The notes beneath the pieces are model-generated. The model saw only the letters and a list, made by a program, of their open reading frames with translations. It ran no database searches and had not been told where the DNA came from. Shown here one piece after another: positions 16,848-26,169 of a stretch of DNA of 64,000 nt. Position 1 is the first letter of the stretch, and each line of letters opens with the position of its first letter. The translations under genes were made by a program, and so were the position numbers. Origin of the DNA: CAVYVZ01 sp963772065 (GTDB lineage Bacteria > Acidobacteriota > Vicinamibacteria > Vicinamibacterales > UBA2999); the NCBI GenBank assembly GCA_963772065.1, contig CAVYVZ010000010.1:248001-312000 (forward strand), given 5' to 3'.

Positions 16848-18014
16848 ATGAAGGCGTTGGATATGTCCCTGTCGCGGCGCAGGTTCGTTCAAACTCTCGG
16901 CGTCGGCGCCGCCGGTGCCTGGATCGGCGCGCGCGGCCGCGAAGCCTCGCTCTTCTCCTTCGAGCAGCCGCTCTCGGCCGCGGAGAAGATGATCATCCTG
17001 AGCAGCAACGAGAATCCGCTCGGCCCCGGCCAGGCGGTGCTCAACGCTGTCAGGGGCGCATTCGGCCTCGCCGGCCGCTACCCGTTCGCCACCGCGAACG
17101 ACGTGGCCAAGGCAATCGCCGAGCGCCAGAAGGTGAAGCTCGACAACGTGCTGCTGGGCGTCGGATCGACGCAGATCCTGCGAACGTGCACCCACGTCTT
17201 CACGTCGAAGGAGCGCGGTCTTGCGACCGCTCTGCCCGCGTACGAGGAGTGCAGCCAGTACGCCGAGCTCGTGGGCGCCGCGGTGAAGGGCGTCGCGCTC
17301 GACTCCAACTTTTACATGGACCTTGGCGCGCTGCACAAGGCCGCCGTCGGCTCCGGGCTCGTCTTCTTCTGCAATCCGAACAACCCGGTCGCCACCGCGG
17401 TTGACGGCAAGAGCACGCGAGACTTCATCGAGAAGGTGCTGCGCGATTCCCCGCAGACGAGCATCCTCGTGGACGAGGCGTACTTCGACTATGCGACGCT
17501 GCCCGGCTACGAAACGATGATCCCGCTCGCAATCGAGAACCCGCGCGTCGTTGTCGCGCGCACGTTCTCGAAGGCCGGCGGCATGGCGGGCCTCCGCCTC
17601 GGATACGCCATCGGACATCCCGACACGATCCGCACGATGGCCCAGTGGGATGCAACCGGCGCGATCAATGTCCTGGCGCTCGCGGCCGGACACGCGTCCA
17701 TCACGCAGGACGCGTCGGTGTGGACGACCGAGGCGAAGCGCAACAACGAAGCGCGCGCCTACACGATGAAGTGGTTCGCCGATCGCGGCTTCAAGCCGAC
17801 CGACTCGCAGACCAACTTTCTGTTCGTGAACGTCAGGCGGCCGGCGAAGGAGTTCCGCGACGCGTGCCGGGCCGAGGGCGTCCTCGTCGCGCGCGACTTC
17901 CCGCCGTTCGAGAAGACGCACTGCCGCATCTCCATCGGGACGATGGAAGAGATGAAGAAGGCAACTGAGGTGTTCGGCCGCGTGCTCGGCACGGCGGCGA
18001 CCAAGGCAGCCTAG
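16848..18014 (+). CDS. HisC-like PLP aminotransferase with Tat signal (tandem paralogue)
   Basis: 388 residues, clearly a duplicate of the upstream gene (SSNENPLGPGQ, FFCNPNNPVATAV, VDEAYFDYA, catalytic Lys in RTFSKAGGMAGLRLGYA, HCRISIGTMEEM). The N-terminus SLSRRRFVQTLGVGAAGAWIGA is a good twin-arginine signal, so the folded, PLP-loaded enzyme would be exported. ATG 16848 is preferred over 16863 because AGGGAG at 16833-16838 is well spaced. Cytosolic HisC has no such signal, so a biosynthetic histidine role is unlikely. A periplasmic transamination or racemisation-like step is inferred. A terminator follows at 18037-18071. Confidence 0.75.
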   Translation: MKALDMSLSRRRFVQTLGVGAAGAWIGARGREASLFSFEQPLSAAEKMIILSSNENPLGPGQAVLNAVRGAFGLAGRYPFATANDVAKAIAERQKVKLDNVLLGVGSTQILRTCTHVFTSKERGLATALPAYEECSQYAELVGAAVKGVALDSNFYMDLGALHKAAVGSGLVFFCNPNNPVATAVDGKSTRDFIEKVLRDSPQTSILVDEAYFDYATLPGYETMIPLAIENPRVVVARTFSKAGGMAGLRLGYAIGHPDTIRTMAQWDATGAINVLALAAGHASITQDASVWTTEAKRNNEARAYTMKWFADRGFKPTDSQTNFLFVNVRRPAKEFRDACRAEGVLVARDFPPFEKTHCRISIGTMEEMKKATEVFGRVLGTAATKAA

Positions 18015-18036
18015 CTCGTTCTTCGAGGCAATTCGG

Positions 18037-18071
18037 GGCTCTGGGCTGCTCTGCGGCTCAGAGCCTTTTTT
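18037..18071 (+). terminator. Intrinsic terminator after the aminotransferase pair
   Basis: GGCTCTG (18037-18043) pairs with CAGAGCC (18059-18065), with partial pairing inside the loop, followed by six T (18066-18071). Readthrough into the next gene is possible because its Shine-Dalgarno begins only a few bases on. Confidence 0.8.
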
Positions 18072-18086
18072 CTTGGCGAGGAGACC

Positions 18087-18881
18087 ATGGAGATCGATCG
18101 GCGGTCATTCCTGGCGAGCCTGGGGAGCGTTGCGGTCATCGAGTCGATGGACTCCGAGGCGAAGGCTGAAGCGCTGGAGCACTACATGATGCACCAGCTG
18201 GACTCCACGGTGCCGACGCCAACGGGCCCCGCACCCGATCCGTGGCGGCGCGGCACGGGAAGCCTGTTCATTCCGCGCCGTGCCGATCCAGGAACGGAGC
18301 GAAAGCTGCCCGAGCTTGCGCCGATGCCGGAGAAACCGACGCTCGTCGACTTCTACAACCTGCGCTTCGCACCGGCGAACCACGTGCTGCAGAGCGCCAC
18401 CCACGCCCTCAAGACGGGGATGAGCGAGGAGATCGTCCTCGCCTGCCTGCTCCATGACGTGGTGCTCAACCTGATCAAAGTGGACCACGGCTGGTGGGGC
18501 GCGCAGATGATCGAGCCGTACGTCTCGGAGAAGGTGAGCTGGGCGATCCGCTACCATCAGGCGCTGCGCTTCTACCCAGATCCCTCGGTCGGCTACGAGT
18601 ATCCCGAGCTGTACAACCGGATTTTCGGGAAGGACTACGTGCCGCAGCCGCACATCAAACAGGCCTACGAGCACGCGAAGAACCACAAGTGGTACATGGA
18701 GGCGCGGCTGATCACGGTGAACGACTTGTATGCGTTCGACCCCAAGGCGCAGGTGTCGCTCGAGCCGTTCCTCGACATCATGGGCCGCCACTTCAGGCAG
18801 CCGAAGGAAGGGCTCGGCTTCGACGGCAGCCCGGTGGCACACATGTGGCGCACGATGATCTACGCGAACAACCCGCTGTGA
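18087..18881 (+). CDS. HD-domain protein with Tat signal (MIOX/PhnZ-like diiron oxygenase fold possible)
   Basis: 264 residues. MEIDRRSFLASLGSVAVI is a twin-arginine-like signal with a short hydrophobic core. The rest carries a spaced set of metal ligands typical of HD proteins: NHVLQSATHAL, ACLLHDVVLN (H123-D124), KVDHGWWGAQ, RYHQAL and VNDLYAFD. The pattern, with bulky aromatic residues around the HD core, resembles mixed-valence diiron oxygenases such as inositol oxygenase or PhnZ more than phosphohydrolases, but this is inference. GAGGAG precedes the ATG at about 18078-18083. Its TGA overlaps the GTG of the next gene (GTGA). Confidence 0.6.
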   Translation: MEIDRRSFLASLGSVAVIESMDSEAKAEALEHYMMHQLDSTVPTPTGPAPDPWRRGTGSLFIPRRADPGTERKLPELAPMPEKPTLVDFYNLRFAPANHVLQSATHALKTGMSEEIVLACLLHDVVLNLIKVDHGWWGAQMIEPYVSEKVSWAIRYHQALRFYPDPSVGYEYPELYNRIFGKDYVPQPHIKQAYEHAKNHKWYMEARLITVNDLYAFDPKAQVSLEPFLDIMGRHFRQPKEGLGFDGSPVAHMWRTMIYANNPL

Positions 18882-19423
18882 TTCTCGATCTCTGCGCAGT
18901 GTTGCTCCTGCAGACGTCACCCGTCGTGCTCGAGAACGAGCACGTGCGGGTGGCGCGGAACGCGGCGCCCTGTGCCGCGGCGTCGCCGGAATGCGGTGAC
19001 CGCGTCATCGTGACGCTCGACGGAGCCGCCCGTGGCGCCGTGAAGGTCTTCGGCCGCGGCGTCTCCTACTCGCCGCCATCGGGCCAATTCCTGGAAGTCA
19101 CAATCAAGCCGAAGCGGCCGCCGATCAAATCGCCAGCCGTGCTGATCCCGCCGGACAAGAACTCGATCCTCCATGACGGCAACGACTTCTTCATCTTCGA
19201 GGAGAAGCTCGATCCGGGCGATACGCGCGCGCGCCACAGCCATCGCGAGCGCGTCGTCATCGTGATCAACAAGACGCGCCTGCAGCAGTGGCCCGACGGC
19301 TCGCCCGAGATCTTCCGCGAGCAGGTTCCCGACGACGTCCGCTTCAACCCGCCGGTCGTGCACGTCGTGAAAACCGTCGGCGATCTCCCGCTCCGCAATA
19401 TCGTGATCGAGTTCAAACGCTGA
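18878..19423 (+). CDS. Small exported cupin-like protein of unknown function
   Basis: Start GTG 18878 overlaps the preceding stop (GTGA) and gives a short hydrophobic leader (ILDLCAVLLLQTSPVVL). The 181-residue product contains HSHRERVVIVINKTRLQQW, a beta-rich stretch with two His close together as in cupins. KTVGDLPLRNIVIEFKR is typical of exported cupin-fold proteins. The first half is also beta-rich and has a Cys pair (APCAAASPEC). Coupled translation with the HD protein suggests a shared task. The next gene starts directly after the stop codon. Confidence 0.55.
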   Translation: MILDLCAVLLLQTSPVVLENEHVRVARNAAPCAAASPECGDRVIVTLDGAARGAVKVFGRGVSYSPPSGQFLEVTIKPKRPPIKSPAVLIPPDKNSILHDGNDFFIFEEKLDPGDTRARHSHRERVVIVINKTRLQQWPDGSPEIFREQVPDDVRFNPPVVHVVKTVGDLPLRNIVIEFKR

Positions 19424-21721
19424 ATGCGCTGGCTGCCGATCCTGCTCCTGGGTCTGAGCGCCGGACGTGTGGCTGCACAGGAGGCATCGAACGGCGCCTC
19501 GATCCCTCAGGCCCCCGCGACCTACCTCCTGGCGCCCGATGGCGGAATCACCATTCGCGCGATCAAGCTCACCGAGCCGCTGCGGCTGGACGGCCTCCTG
19601 GACGAATCGGTCTACGGCGACAACGTACCCGCCTCGAACTTCATCCAGCAGGAACCGAACGAGGGTCAGCCGGCGACCGAGCGCACCGAAGCGTGGGTGA
19701 TGTTCGACGCGGACCACGTGTACGTCGCATTCCGCTGCTTCGATTCGCACCCGGAACGCATGGTCGTGAACGAGATGCGCCGCGACAGCTTCAACGTCTA
19801 CAACAACGACCACGTCACGGTGGTGCTGGACACGTTCTACGACCGCCGCAGCGGCGTCTTCTTCCAGACGAATCCGCTCAGCGCGCTCCGGGACCAGGAG
19901 GTCGCGAGCGAGCGTGAGAACAACAACGACTGGAACACGATCTGGGACTCACGTGCGCAGCGGAACCCGCAAGGCTGGACCGTCGAGATCGCCATCCCGT
20001 TCCGTTCGCTCCGCTACAAGGCGGCCGGACCTCAGCTCTGGGGCATCAACCTGCGCCGGACGATTCGATCCAAACAGAACGAGCACGTCTTCATCGCGCC
20101 GGTGCCCGCGTCGTACAGCGTTCGCGGTATCTACAAATTCTCGTCGGCGGCGACGCTCGTGGGCCTCGAAACACCTCCACAGGGGCGCAACCTCGAAGTC
20201 AAGCCGTACGCGATCGCCTCGATGACGACGAACCGCGCCGCGACGCCGCCGTTCCGGAACGACCCGGACGGCGACGCGGGGTTCGACGTCAAATACGGTC
20301 TCACGAAGGGGCTGACCCTCGACTTCACCTACGACACCGACTTCGCGCAGGTGGAGGACGACGAGCAGCAGGTGAACCTGACGCGGTTCAGCCTGTTCTT
20401 CCCCGAGAAGCGGGAGTTCTTCCTGGAAGGACAGGGCATCTTCGCCTTCGGCAACGCACAGACGGGCGGGGGCGGCGGCGGGGGTGGCGGAGGCGGCGGC
20501 GCGAACAGCGGGGTCAGCAGCACCGCGCGGTCGCAGGTGACGAACCTGACGCCGGTGTTGTTCTTCAGCCGCCGCATCGGGCTGGAGGGCGGCCAGCCGG
20601 TGCCGATCCAGGCAGGCGGGCGGATCACCGGCCGCGCGGGAAAGTACGCGCTCGGCGTGCTCAACATCCAGACGGGCGAGAACCCGTCGGTCCGCGCCGC
20701 CGACACGAACTTCACCGTCGTGCGGCTGAGGCGCGACGTCCTGCGGCGGAGCACCGTGGGAGCGATCGCCACACACCGCGACCGCACGGTCCGAGGCGGA
20801 ACCAACGATACCTACGGGGCGGATGCGAACTTCGCGTTCTTCGAGAACCTGTTCGCGCGCGGCTTTTACGCGCGCACCCACGATCGGCTCGCGTCAGACG
20901 ACGCGTCGAGCTATCGCGGAGAGCTCGATTACGCCGCCGACCGGTACGGGCTCCAGGTCGAGCACCTGTTCGTTGGTCGGGACTTCAACCCGGAAGTCGG
21001 GTTCCTGCGAAGAGAAGACTTCCGGCGGACGTTTGCGCTGACGCGGTTCAGCCCGCGTCCTGCGCGCCGGTTCAAAGCCGTGCGGAAATTTTTCTACGAA
21101 GCCAGCCTCGACTACGTCACCAACCCGGACGGGGCGCTCGAAAGCCGCGAGATTCAGGGTACGTTCAGGACCGAGCTGCAGACCAGCGATGTGGCGACCG
21201 TCGAGTACACGCGAACCTTCGAGTGGATTCCGACGGCCATCACGATCGCCGGAGCGCGCATTGCGCCGGGCGCCTATCACTTCCAGGACCTCAAAGGGAC
21301 CTATCAGCTCGGACCTCAGCATCGGGTGTCGGGCACGCTCACGCTCGCGCAGGGCGGCTTCTGGGGCGGGCAGAAAACCGAAGTCGGGTACCGGGGCCGG
21401 GCGGAGCTGTCGTATCGCTTCTCGCTCGAGCCGGGAATTACGTTCAACTTCCTTGATTTCCCGGGCGGACGGATCACGGCACAACTGGTCAGCACGCGCG
21501 CGACCTACACATTCTCTCCACGCGTGTTCACCAGCGCGCTCGTCCAGTACAACTCGAGCACGAACTCGTTGAGCGGGAACTACAGGTTTCGATGGGAGTA
21601 CCGTCCGGGCAGCGATCTGTTCGTGGTATACAGCGACGGCCGCGATACGTCCCTTCGCGGCTATCCGGAGCTGCTGAATCGCACGTTCGTCGTCAAGGCC
21701 ACACGACTTTTTCGTTTCTGA
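19424..21721 (+). CDS. DUF5916-type outer-membrane protein with CBM9-like N-terminal domain
   Basis: 765 residues. A signal peptide (MRWLPILLLGLSAGRVAA) is followed by a carbohydrate-binding-like domain (LDGLLDESVYGD, AWVMFDADHVYVAFRCFDS, WTVEIAIPFRSLRY). The DUF5916 signature LTRFSLFFPEKREFFLEGQGIF follows, and then alternating beta strands end in ATRLFRF, a barrel C-terminus. A run of 12 Gly (about residues 348-359) forms a flexible linker or loop after FAFGNAQT. The family is common in Acidobacteriota and Bacteroidota; its role is unknown but probably outer-membrane transport or surface binding. The ATG follows the previous TGA without a gap. Confidence 0.7.
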   Translation: MRWLPILLLGLSAGRVAAQEASNGASIPQAPATYLLAPDGGITIRAIKLTEPLRLDGLLDESVYGDNVPASNFIQQEPNEGQPATERTEAWVMFDADHVYVAFRCFDSHPERMVVNEMRRDSFNVYNNDHVTVVLDTFYDRRSGVFFQTNPLSALRDQEVASERENNNDWNTIWDSRAQRNPQGWTVEIAIPFRSLRYKAAGPQLWGINLRRTIRSKQNEHVFIAPVPASYSVRGIYKFSSAATLVGLETPPQGRNLEVKPYAIASMTTNRAATPPFRNDPDGDAGFDVKYGLTKGLTLDFTYDTDFAQVEDDEQQVNLTRFSLFFPEKREFFLEGQGIFAFGNAQTGGGGGGGGGGGGANSGVSSTARSQVTNLTPVLFFSRRIGLEGGQPVPIQAGGRITGRAGKYALGVLNIQTGENPSVRAADTNFTVVRLRRDVLRRSTVGAIATHRDRTVRGGTNDTYGADANFAFFENLFARGFYARTHDRLASDDASSYRGELDYAADRYGLQVEHLFVGRDFNPEVGFLRREDFRRTFALTRFSPRPARRFKAVRKFFYEASLDYVTNPDGALESREIQGTFRTELQTSDVATVEYTRTFEWIPTAITIAGARIAPGAYHFQDLKGTYQLGPQHRVSGTLTLAQGGFWGGQKTEVGYRGRAELSYRFSLEPGITFNFLDFPGGRITAQLVSTRATYTFSPRVFTSALVQYNSSTNSLSGNYRFRWEYRPGSDLFVVYSDGRDTSLRGYPELLNRTFVVKATRLFRF

Positions 21722-21732
21722 CTGGTTGAAGT

Positions 21733-23061
21733 GTGAGCGAGCTCAGGCGAACGATGAGGCTTCCCGATGCGACCGCCATGGTCGTCGGGATCATCATCGG
21801 CGCATCGATCTTCGTGCAGCCGTCCGAGATCACACGGCTCGTGCCCGATGCGGGTGGCATTGCGCTGGTCTGGGCGCTGTCCGGGGTGCTCACGCTCGTG
21901 GGCGCCTTGATCTGCGCCGAGCTCTCCTCCGCCATCCCTCGCACGGGCGGCGTGTACGTGTTCCTGCGCGATATCTTCGGGCGTCCGGTCGGCTTCCTCT
22001 GGGGCTGGGCGATGTTCTGGAGCATGCACACCGGGATCATCGCGGCGATTGCGGTAGTCTTCGCCCGATACGTCGGCTACTTCACAGACCTCGGCCCGAC
22101 GGGGATACGCCTCGTGGCCGTCGGTGCGGTCATCGGGCTGTCGGCGTTCAACTGTCTGGGGATTCGCGAGGGCAGCCGGCTCCAGACGGTGGTGACCGGC
22201 GCGAAGCTGACGGCCATTGTCGCGCTCATCCTCGCCGGCGTGGCGCTGACGCCAGACAGGCCAGGCACGTTCGTCGGCAACGATGTCGTGCAACCCGTTC
22301 CTCTCTCGAACATACTCCTCGCCCTCGTGGCCGGCCTGTTCGCGTTCGGCGGCTGGCACATGGTGACCTATACCGCCGAGGAGACCGTCAACCCGGAGCG
22401 GACGATCCCGCGCTCGCTGCTGATCGGGACGCTCATCGTCACGGCCTGCTACGTGGCCCTCAACGCCATCTATCTGCGCGTGCTGCCCATCGATCGGGTG
22501 ACCTCGTCGACGCGCATCGCTGCGGATGTTGCCGAGGTCCTCATCGGCCCCGCTGGAGCCAGCCTCGTCGCGGTGCTCGTCATCGTCTCCACCTTCGGCG
22601 CCCTCAACGGCATTATCCTGGCCGGGCCCCGCGTCTACTTTTCGATGGCAAACGACGGCCTGCTCTTCCGATGGGCGGCTGCCCTTCACCCGCGCTTCGG
22701 GACGCCGGCGCGGGCGATCCTCCTGCAAGCCGGCTGGGCGTGCGCCCTCGTCATGACCGATACGTACCGTGGCCTGTTCACCCGCGTCGTGTACACCGAG
22801 TGGATCTTCTTCGGCCTGCTGGCGATCGGTGTCGTCGTCCTCCGGCGCCGGCCCGCCTACAGACCGCCTTTCCGCATGGCCGGGGCTCCGGCGCTGCCTC
22901 TGGCGTTCGCGGCCGCGTGCGCCGCGATTGTCGTCAACCAGGTCATCGCCGAGCCTGTGAACAGTCTCATTGGCCTCGCCGCCGTCGCGGCGGGACTGCC
23001 CGTCTACTATCTGTGGCTCGCACCCCGCGTGCGGCCGACTCGAGGAGCTGTTGCGACGTGA
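21733..23061 (+). CDS. APC-superfamily amino acid permease
   Basis: 442 residues with about 12 membrane helices. MVVGIIIGASIFVQPS is the consensus first helix (Gly-Ser/Ala-Ile-Phe substrate loop) of APC transporters. FAFGGWHMVTYTAEE and NPERTIPRSLLIG match the LAT/AmAP branch. It probably imports or exchanges neutral or cationic amino acids. The GTG start has an alternative ATG at 21754. The TGA stop overlaps the GTG of the amidohydrolase (GTGA), so the pair is likely to act together, perhaps taking up an aromatic amino acid or its degradation product. Confidence 0.8.
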   Translation: MSELRRTMRLPDATAMVVGIIIGASIFVQPSEITRLVPDAGGIALVWALSGVLTLVGALICAELSSAIPRTGGVYVFLRDIFGRPVGFLWGWAMFWSMHTGIIAAIAVVFARYVGYFTDLGPTGIRLVAVGAVIGLSAFNCLGIREGSRLQTVVTGAKLTAIVALILAGVALTPDRPGTFVGNDVVQPVPLSNILLALVAGLFAFGGWHMVTYTAEETVNPERTIPRSLLIGTLIVTACYVALNAIYLRVLPIDRVTSSTRIAADVAEVLIGPAGASLVAVLVIVSTFGALNGIILAGPRVYFSMANDGLLFRWAAALHPRFGTPARAILLQAGWACALVMTDTYRGLFTRVVYTEWIFFGLLAIGVVVLRRRPAYRPPFRMAGAPALPLAFAAACAAIVVNQVIAEPVNSLIGLAAVAAGLPVYYLWLAPRVRPTRGAVAT

Positions 23062-24036
23062 TCGTTGATTTCCACAATCATTACTATCCCGCGGCGTATC
23101 TCGACGCCGTCAAGGCCGGCGGCATGAAAGTGAGGATGGACTACGACGCCGACGGGAACCCGCGGCTGCACTACCCAGGCGACTACAACATCCTCGTGCC
23201 CGGACACCGGGACCTTGACGTCCGTGAGCGGGTGCTCGATGAGCTCGGCGTGACACACCAGATATTGAGCTTCACGACGCCCGGGGTCCACTACGAGGAG
23301 CCCGCGAACGCCGTCCGGCTGGCGCGCGTGGTCAACGATGCGTACGCGTCCGACGTCTCACGGCGGAAGCACTTTTCCGCGCTGGCCACGCTGCCGCTAA
23401 ACGACCCCGCGGCGTCGGTCGCCGAGCTCCAGCGGGCGGTTCGGGAGCTCGGATTCCGCGGAGCCATGGTCTTCAGCAACGTCAACGGCACCGGCCTGAA
23501 TCACGTCTCCTACATGAAGCTGTGGGAGAAGGCCGACGAGCTCGAGGCGATCATCTACATTCACCCCGCCCATCCGCTCGGCGTGGAGGCCATGGAAGAG
23601 GTACTGGCTGATGCCGCTGGTGGGGTTTCTCATGGACACCACGCTGGCCGCCGGAAAGCTGGTGTTCAGCGGGATTGTCGAGCGTTTTCCCCGGATCACG
23701 TGGGTGCTGACGCACATGGGCGGCGCCGTTCCCTACCTGGCGGAGCGCATGGATCGGGGCTATGAAGCCTTCGCCGAATGCCGCGCCAACATCAAGGAGA
23801 GGCCGAGCAGCTATCTGAAGCGCTTCTACTACGACACGGTCAACTTCGACACGGCGGCGCAGCGGCTCGCGATCGACTTCGCAGGCGTCGATCACATCGT
23901 GGCCGGCAGCGACTACCCTCACCAGATCGGCAGCATCCCGAAGATGCTCTCGAGCATCAGGAGCCTTCCGATCAGCGACGCCGACCGCTCGAAGATCCTC
24001 GGCGGCAACGCGGCGAGGATCATCGGGCTGGGATAG
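23058..24036 (+). CDS. ACMSD-family amidohydrolase/decarboxylase, frameshifted
   Basis: A metal-dependent amidohydrolase of the 2-amino-3-carboxymuconate-semialdehyde-decarboxylase type: IVDFHNHYYPAAY (first two metal His), IIYIHPAHPLG, WVLTHMGGAVPYLAERMDRG, and GSDYPHQIG with the metal Asp. ILGGNAARIIGL is the usual C-terminus. The frame breaks at GAGGTAC (23600-23601). Deleting one G gives EEYWLMPLVGFLMDTTLAA and rejoins the halves. The start GTG 23058 overlaps the permease stop. The family decarboxylates or hydrolyses cyclic or aromatic acids; the exact substrate is not readable. Confidence 0.7.
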
Positions 24037-24190
24037 ACCTCGGGTCTCTCGTCTCTGGTCTTTGGTGGTCTCTCGTCTCCCGTCTCTGGTCCGCCGGGCA
24101 ACGTCGGCCGATACGAACGAGGGATTCGAGGGCGAAAAAAATCAGGACCGTGGACCAAAGACCGAAGTCCGGCGGCCGATTTGCTTTATC
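24037..24190. repeat. Low-complexity GGTCTC spacer with inverted complement
   Basis: Direct repeats of ggtctctcgtctc appear at about 24043 and 24068. GGTCTTTGGT (24057-24066) is the exact complement of ACCAAAGACC (24154-24163), and CCGCCGG (24091-24097) complements CCGGCGG (24168-24174). This is another gene-border spacer that can fold back on itself. It may lie in the 5' UTR of the arginine decarboxylase. No other gene or promoter is evident in it. Confidence 0.6.
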
Positions 24191-26164
24191 ATGATCCGGC
24201 AGATGAATGCAGGAAACGGCCGCGCAGCCGTTGCGAATGGCTCGGCCACCGGCGCCGCGGTGAACACCGCGAGCAGCTGGAGCGTCCACGACGCGAGCGA
24301 GCTGTACGAGGTTGCCCGCTGGGGCAACGGCTACTTCTCCGTCAACGACGCCGGCCACGTTCAGGTCCACCCCACCAAGGAGCCGGCCAAGGCCATCGAC
24401 CTCAAGGAGCTCGTCGACCGCCTGCAGCTTCGCGGCATCAGCCTGCCGGTTCTGATCCGGTTCACCGACATCCTCAGGCATCGACTGGGAGACATCCACG
24501 CGGCCTTTCAGGCTGCCATGGCCCAGCACCAGTACCAGGGCAAGTACGCCTGCGTCTATCCGATCAAGGTCAATCAGCAGCGCCAGGTGGTGGAAGAGGT
24601 CCTGAACTTCGGGAAACCGTACGGCTTCGGTCTCGAGGCAGGCTCGAAGCCGGAACTGCTCGCGGTGGTGGCGCTGGCCGATAACGAGACCCCGATCATC
24701 TGCAATGGCTTCAAGGACGCCGAGTACATCGAAACGGCGATGCTGGCGCAGAAAATCGGCCGGAACATCATCCCGGTGGTCGAGAAATACACCGAGCTCG
24801 GCCTGATTATCGAGTACGCCGAGAAGATCGGCGTCCGCCCGCAGATCGGCATGCGGGTGAAGCTCGCCTCACGCGGCAGCGGCCGCTGGCAGTCGTCGGG
24901 CGGCTTCCGCTCGAAGTTCGGCCTTTCCGTCTCGGAGATCATGCGCGGCCTCGAGGAGCTGAAGGCCCGCGGGATGCAGGACTGCATGAAGCTGCTCCAC
25001 TTCCACCTGGGCAGCCAGATCACGAACATTCGAATCGTGAAAGGCGCGCTCAACGAAGCGGCTCGCGTGTACACCGAGCTCGCCAGGATGGGGGCCGGGC
25101 TGCAGTACATGGACGTCGGCGGAGGCCTGGGCATCGATTACGACGGTTCGCAGACGAACTTCGAGTCGAGCATGAACTACACGCTCCAGGAGTACGCCAA
25201 CGACGTCGTCTACCACGTGCAGACCGTCTGCGACGAGGCCGGCGTCCCGCATCCGACCATCGTGTCGGAGAGCGGCCGGGCAACGGTTGCCTATCACAGC
25301 GCCCTCGTCTTCAACGTTCTGGGCGTGTCTGGCTTTGGTGCCGCGCAGGTGCCTTCATCGGCCAATCCCGATTGGGAGCAGCCGCTCGTCGACCTGGTCG
25401 AGACCTACAACAACGTGAATGCCAGGAACGCGCTCGAGGCATACCACGATGCCCAGGCGGCGCTCGACATGGCGCTCGGACTGTTCAACGGCGGCTATCT
25501 GCCGCTCGAGCAGCGCAGCATGGCCGAGAACCTGTTCTGGGCGATCTGCACGAAGCTGCAGAAGATCGTTCAGACGATGGCCGAAGTGCCGGAGGATCTG
25601 CAGAACCTCGACGAGCACCTGTCGGACACCTATTTCTGCAATTTCTCGCTCTTCCAGTCGATTCCCGACAGCTGGGCGATCAAACAGCTCTTCCCCGTCA
25701 TGCCGATCCATCGGCTGAATGAAAAGCCGGCCAATCACGCCGTGCTCGGCGACATCACCTGCGACTCCGACGGAAAGCTCGATCGGTTCGTCGACAGACG
25801 CGATGTGAAGAAGACGCTGCCGCTCCACACGTTGAACGGCGACGACTCCTACTACCTGGGCGTCTTCCTCGTCGGCGCGTATCAGGAGATTCTCGGCGAC
25901 CTGCACAACCTGTTCGGCGACACCCACGCCGTTCACGTCAGCCTCGATGAAGCCGGCGGCGCCCGCCTCGACGCCCTCGTCAAGGGCGACACCGTGCGCG
26001 AGGTCCTCGACTACGTGGAGTTCGACGCCGAAGCGCTGCTGGGCAAGCTCCGCACCGACGTCGAGACCGCCGTGCGCGGCGGGAAGATCGACTACGAGGG
26101 CGCCGGCCAGCTACTGCGCTTCTACGAAGACGGCCTGCACGGCTATACCTACCTGGAAGGCTGA
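24191..26164 (+). CDS. speA: Biosynthetic arginine decarboxylase
   Basis: 657 residues, the usual length for SpeA. It converts arginine to agmatine, the first step of polyamine synthesis. PLP-binding Lys126 sits in VYPIKVNQQRQVVEEV. DNETPIICNGFKD, GRWQSSGGFRSKFGLS, LHFHLGSQITNI, the glycine-rich loop VGGGLGIDYDG and ESGRATVAYHS are all hallmarks. SIPDSWAIKQLFPVMPIHRLNE and TCDSDGKLD follow near the C-terminus. The ATG at 24191 is chosen; ATG 24203 is an alternative and no Shine-Dalgarno is clear. It converges on the di-haem gene with a 5-bp gap. Confidence 0.95.
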   Translation: MIRQMNAGNGRAAVANGSATGAAVNTASSWSVHDASELYEVARWGNGYFSVNDAGHVQVHPTKEPAKAIDLKELVDRLQLRGISLPVLIRFTDILRHRLGDIHAAFQAAMAQHQYQGKYACVYPIKVNQQRQVVEEVLNFGKPYGFGLEAGSKPELLAVVALADNETPIICNGFKDAEYIETAMLAQKIGRNIIPVVEKYTELGLIIEYAEKIGVRPQIGMRVKLASRGSGRWQSSGGFRSKFGLSVSEIMRGLEELKARGMQDCMKLLHFHLGSQITNIRIVKGALNEAARVYTELARMGAGLQYMDVGGGLGIDYDGSQTNFESSMNYTLQEYANDVVYHVQTVCDEAGVPHPTIVSESGRATVAYHSALVFNVLGVSGFGAAQVPSSANPDWEQPLVDLVETYNNVNARNALEAYHDAQAALDMALGLFNGGYLPLEQRSMAENLFWAICTKLQKIVQTMAEVPEDLQNLDEHLSDTYFCNFSLFQSIPDSWAIKQLFPVMPIHRLNEKPANHAVLGDITCDSDGKLDRFVDRRDVKKTLPLHTLNGDDSYYLGVFLVGAYQEILGDLHNLFGDTHAVHVSLDEAGGARLDALVKGDTVREVLDYVEFDAEALLGKLRTDVETAVRGGKIDYEGAGQLLRFYEDGLHGYTYLEG

Positions 26165-26169
26165 TCCGG

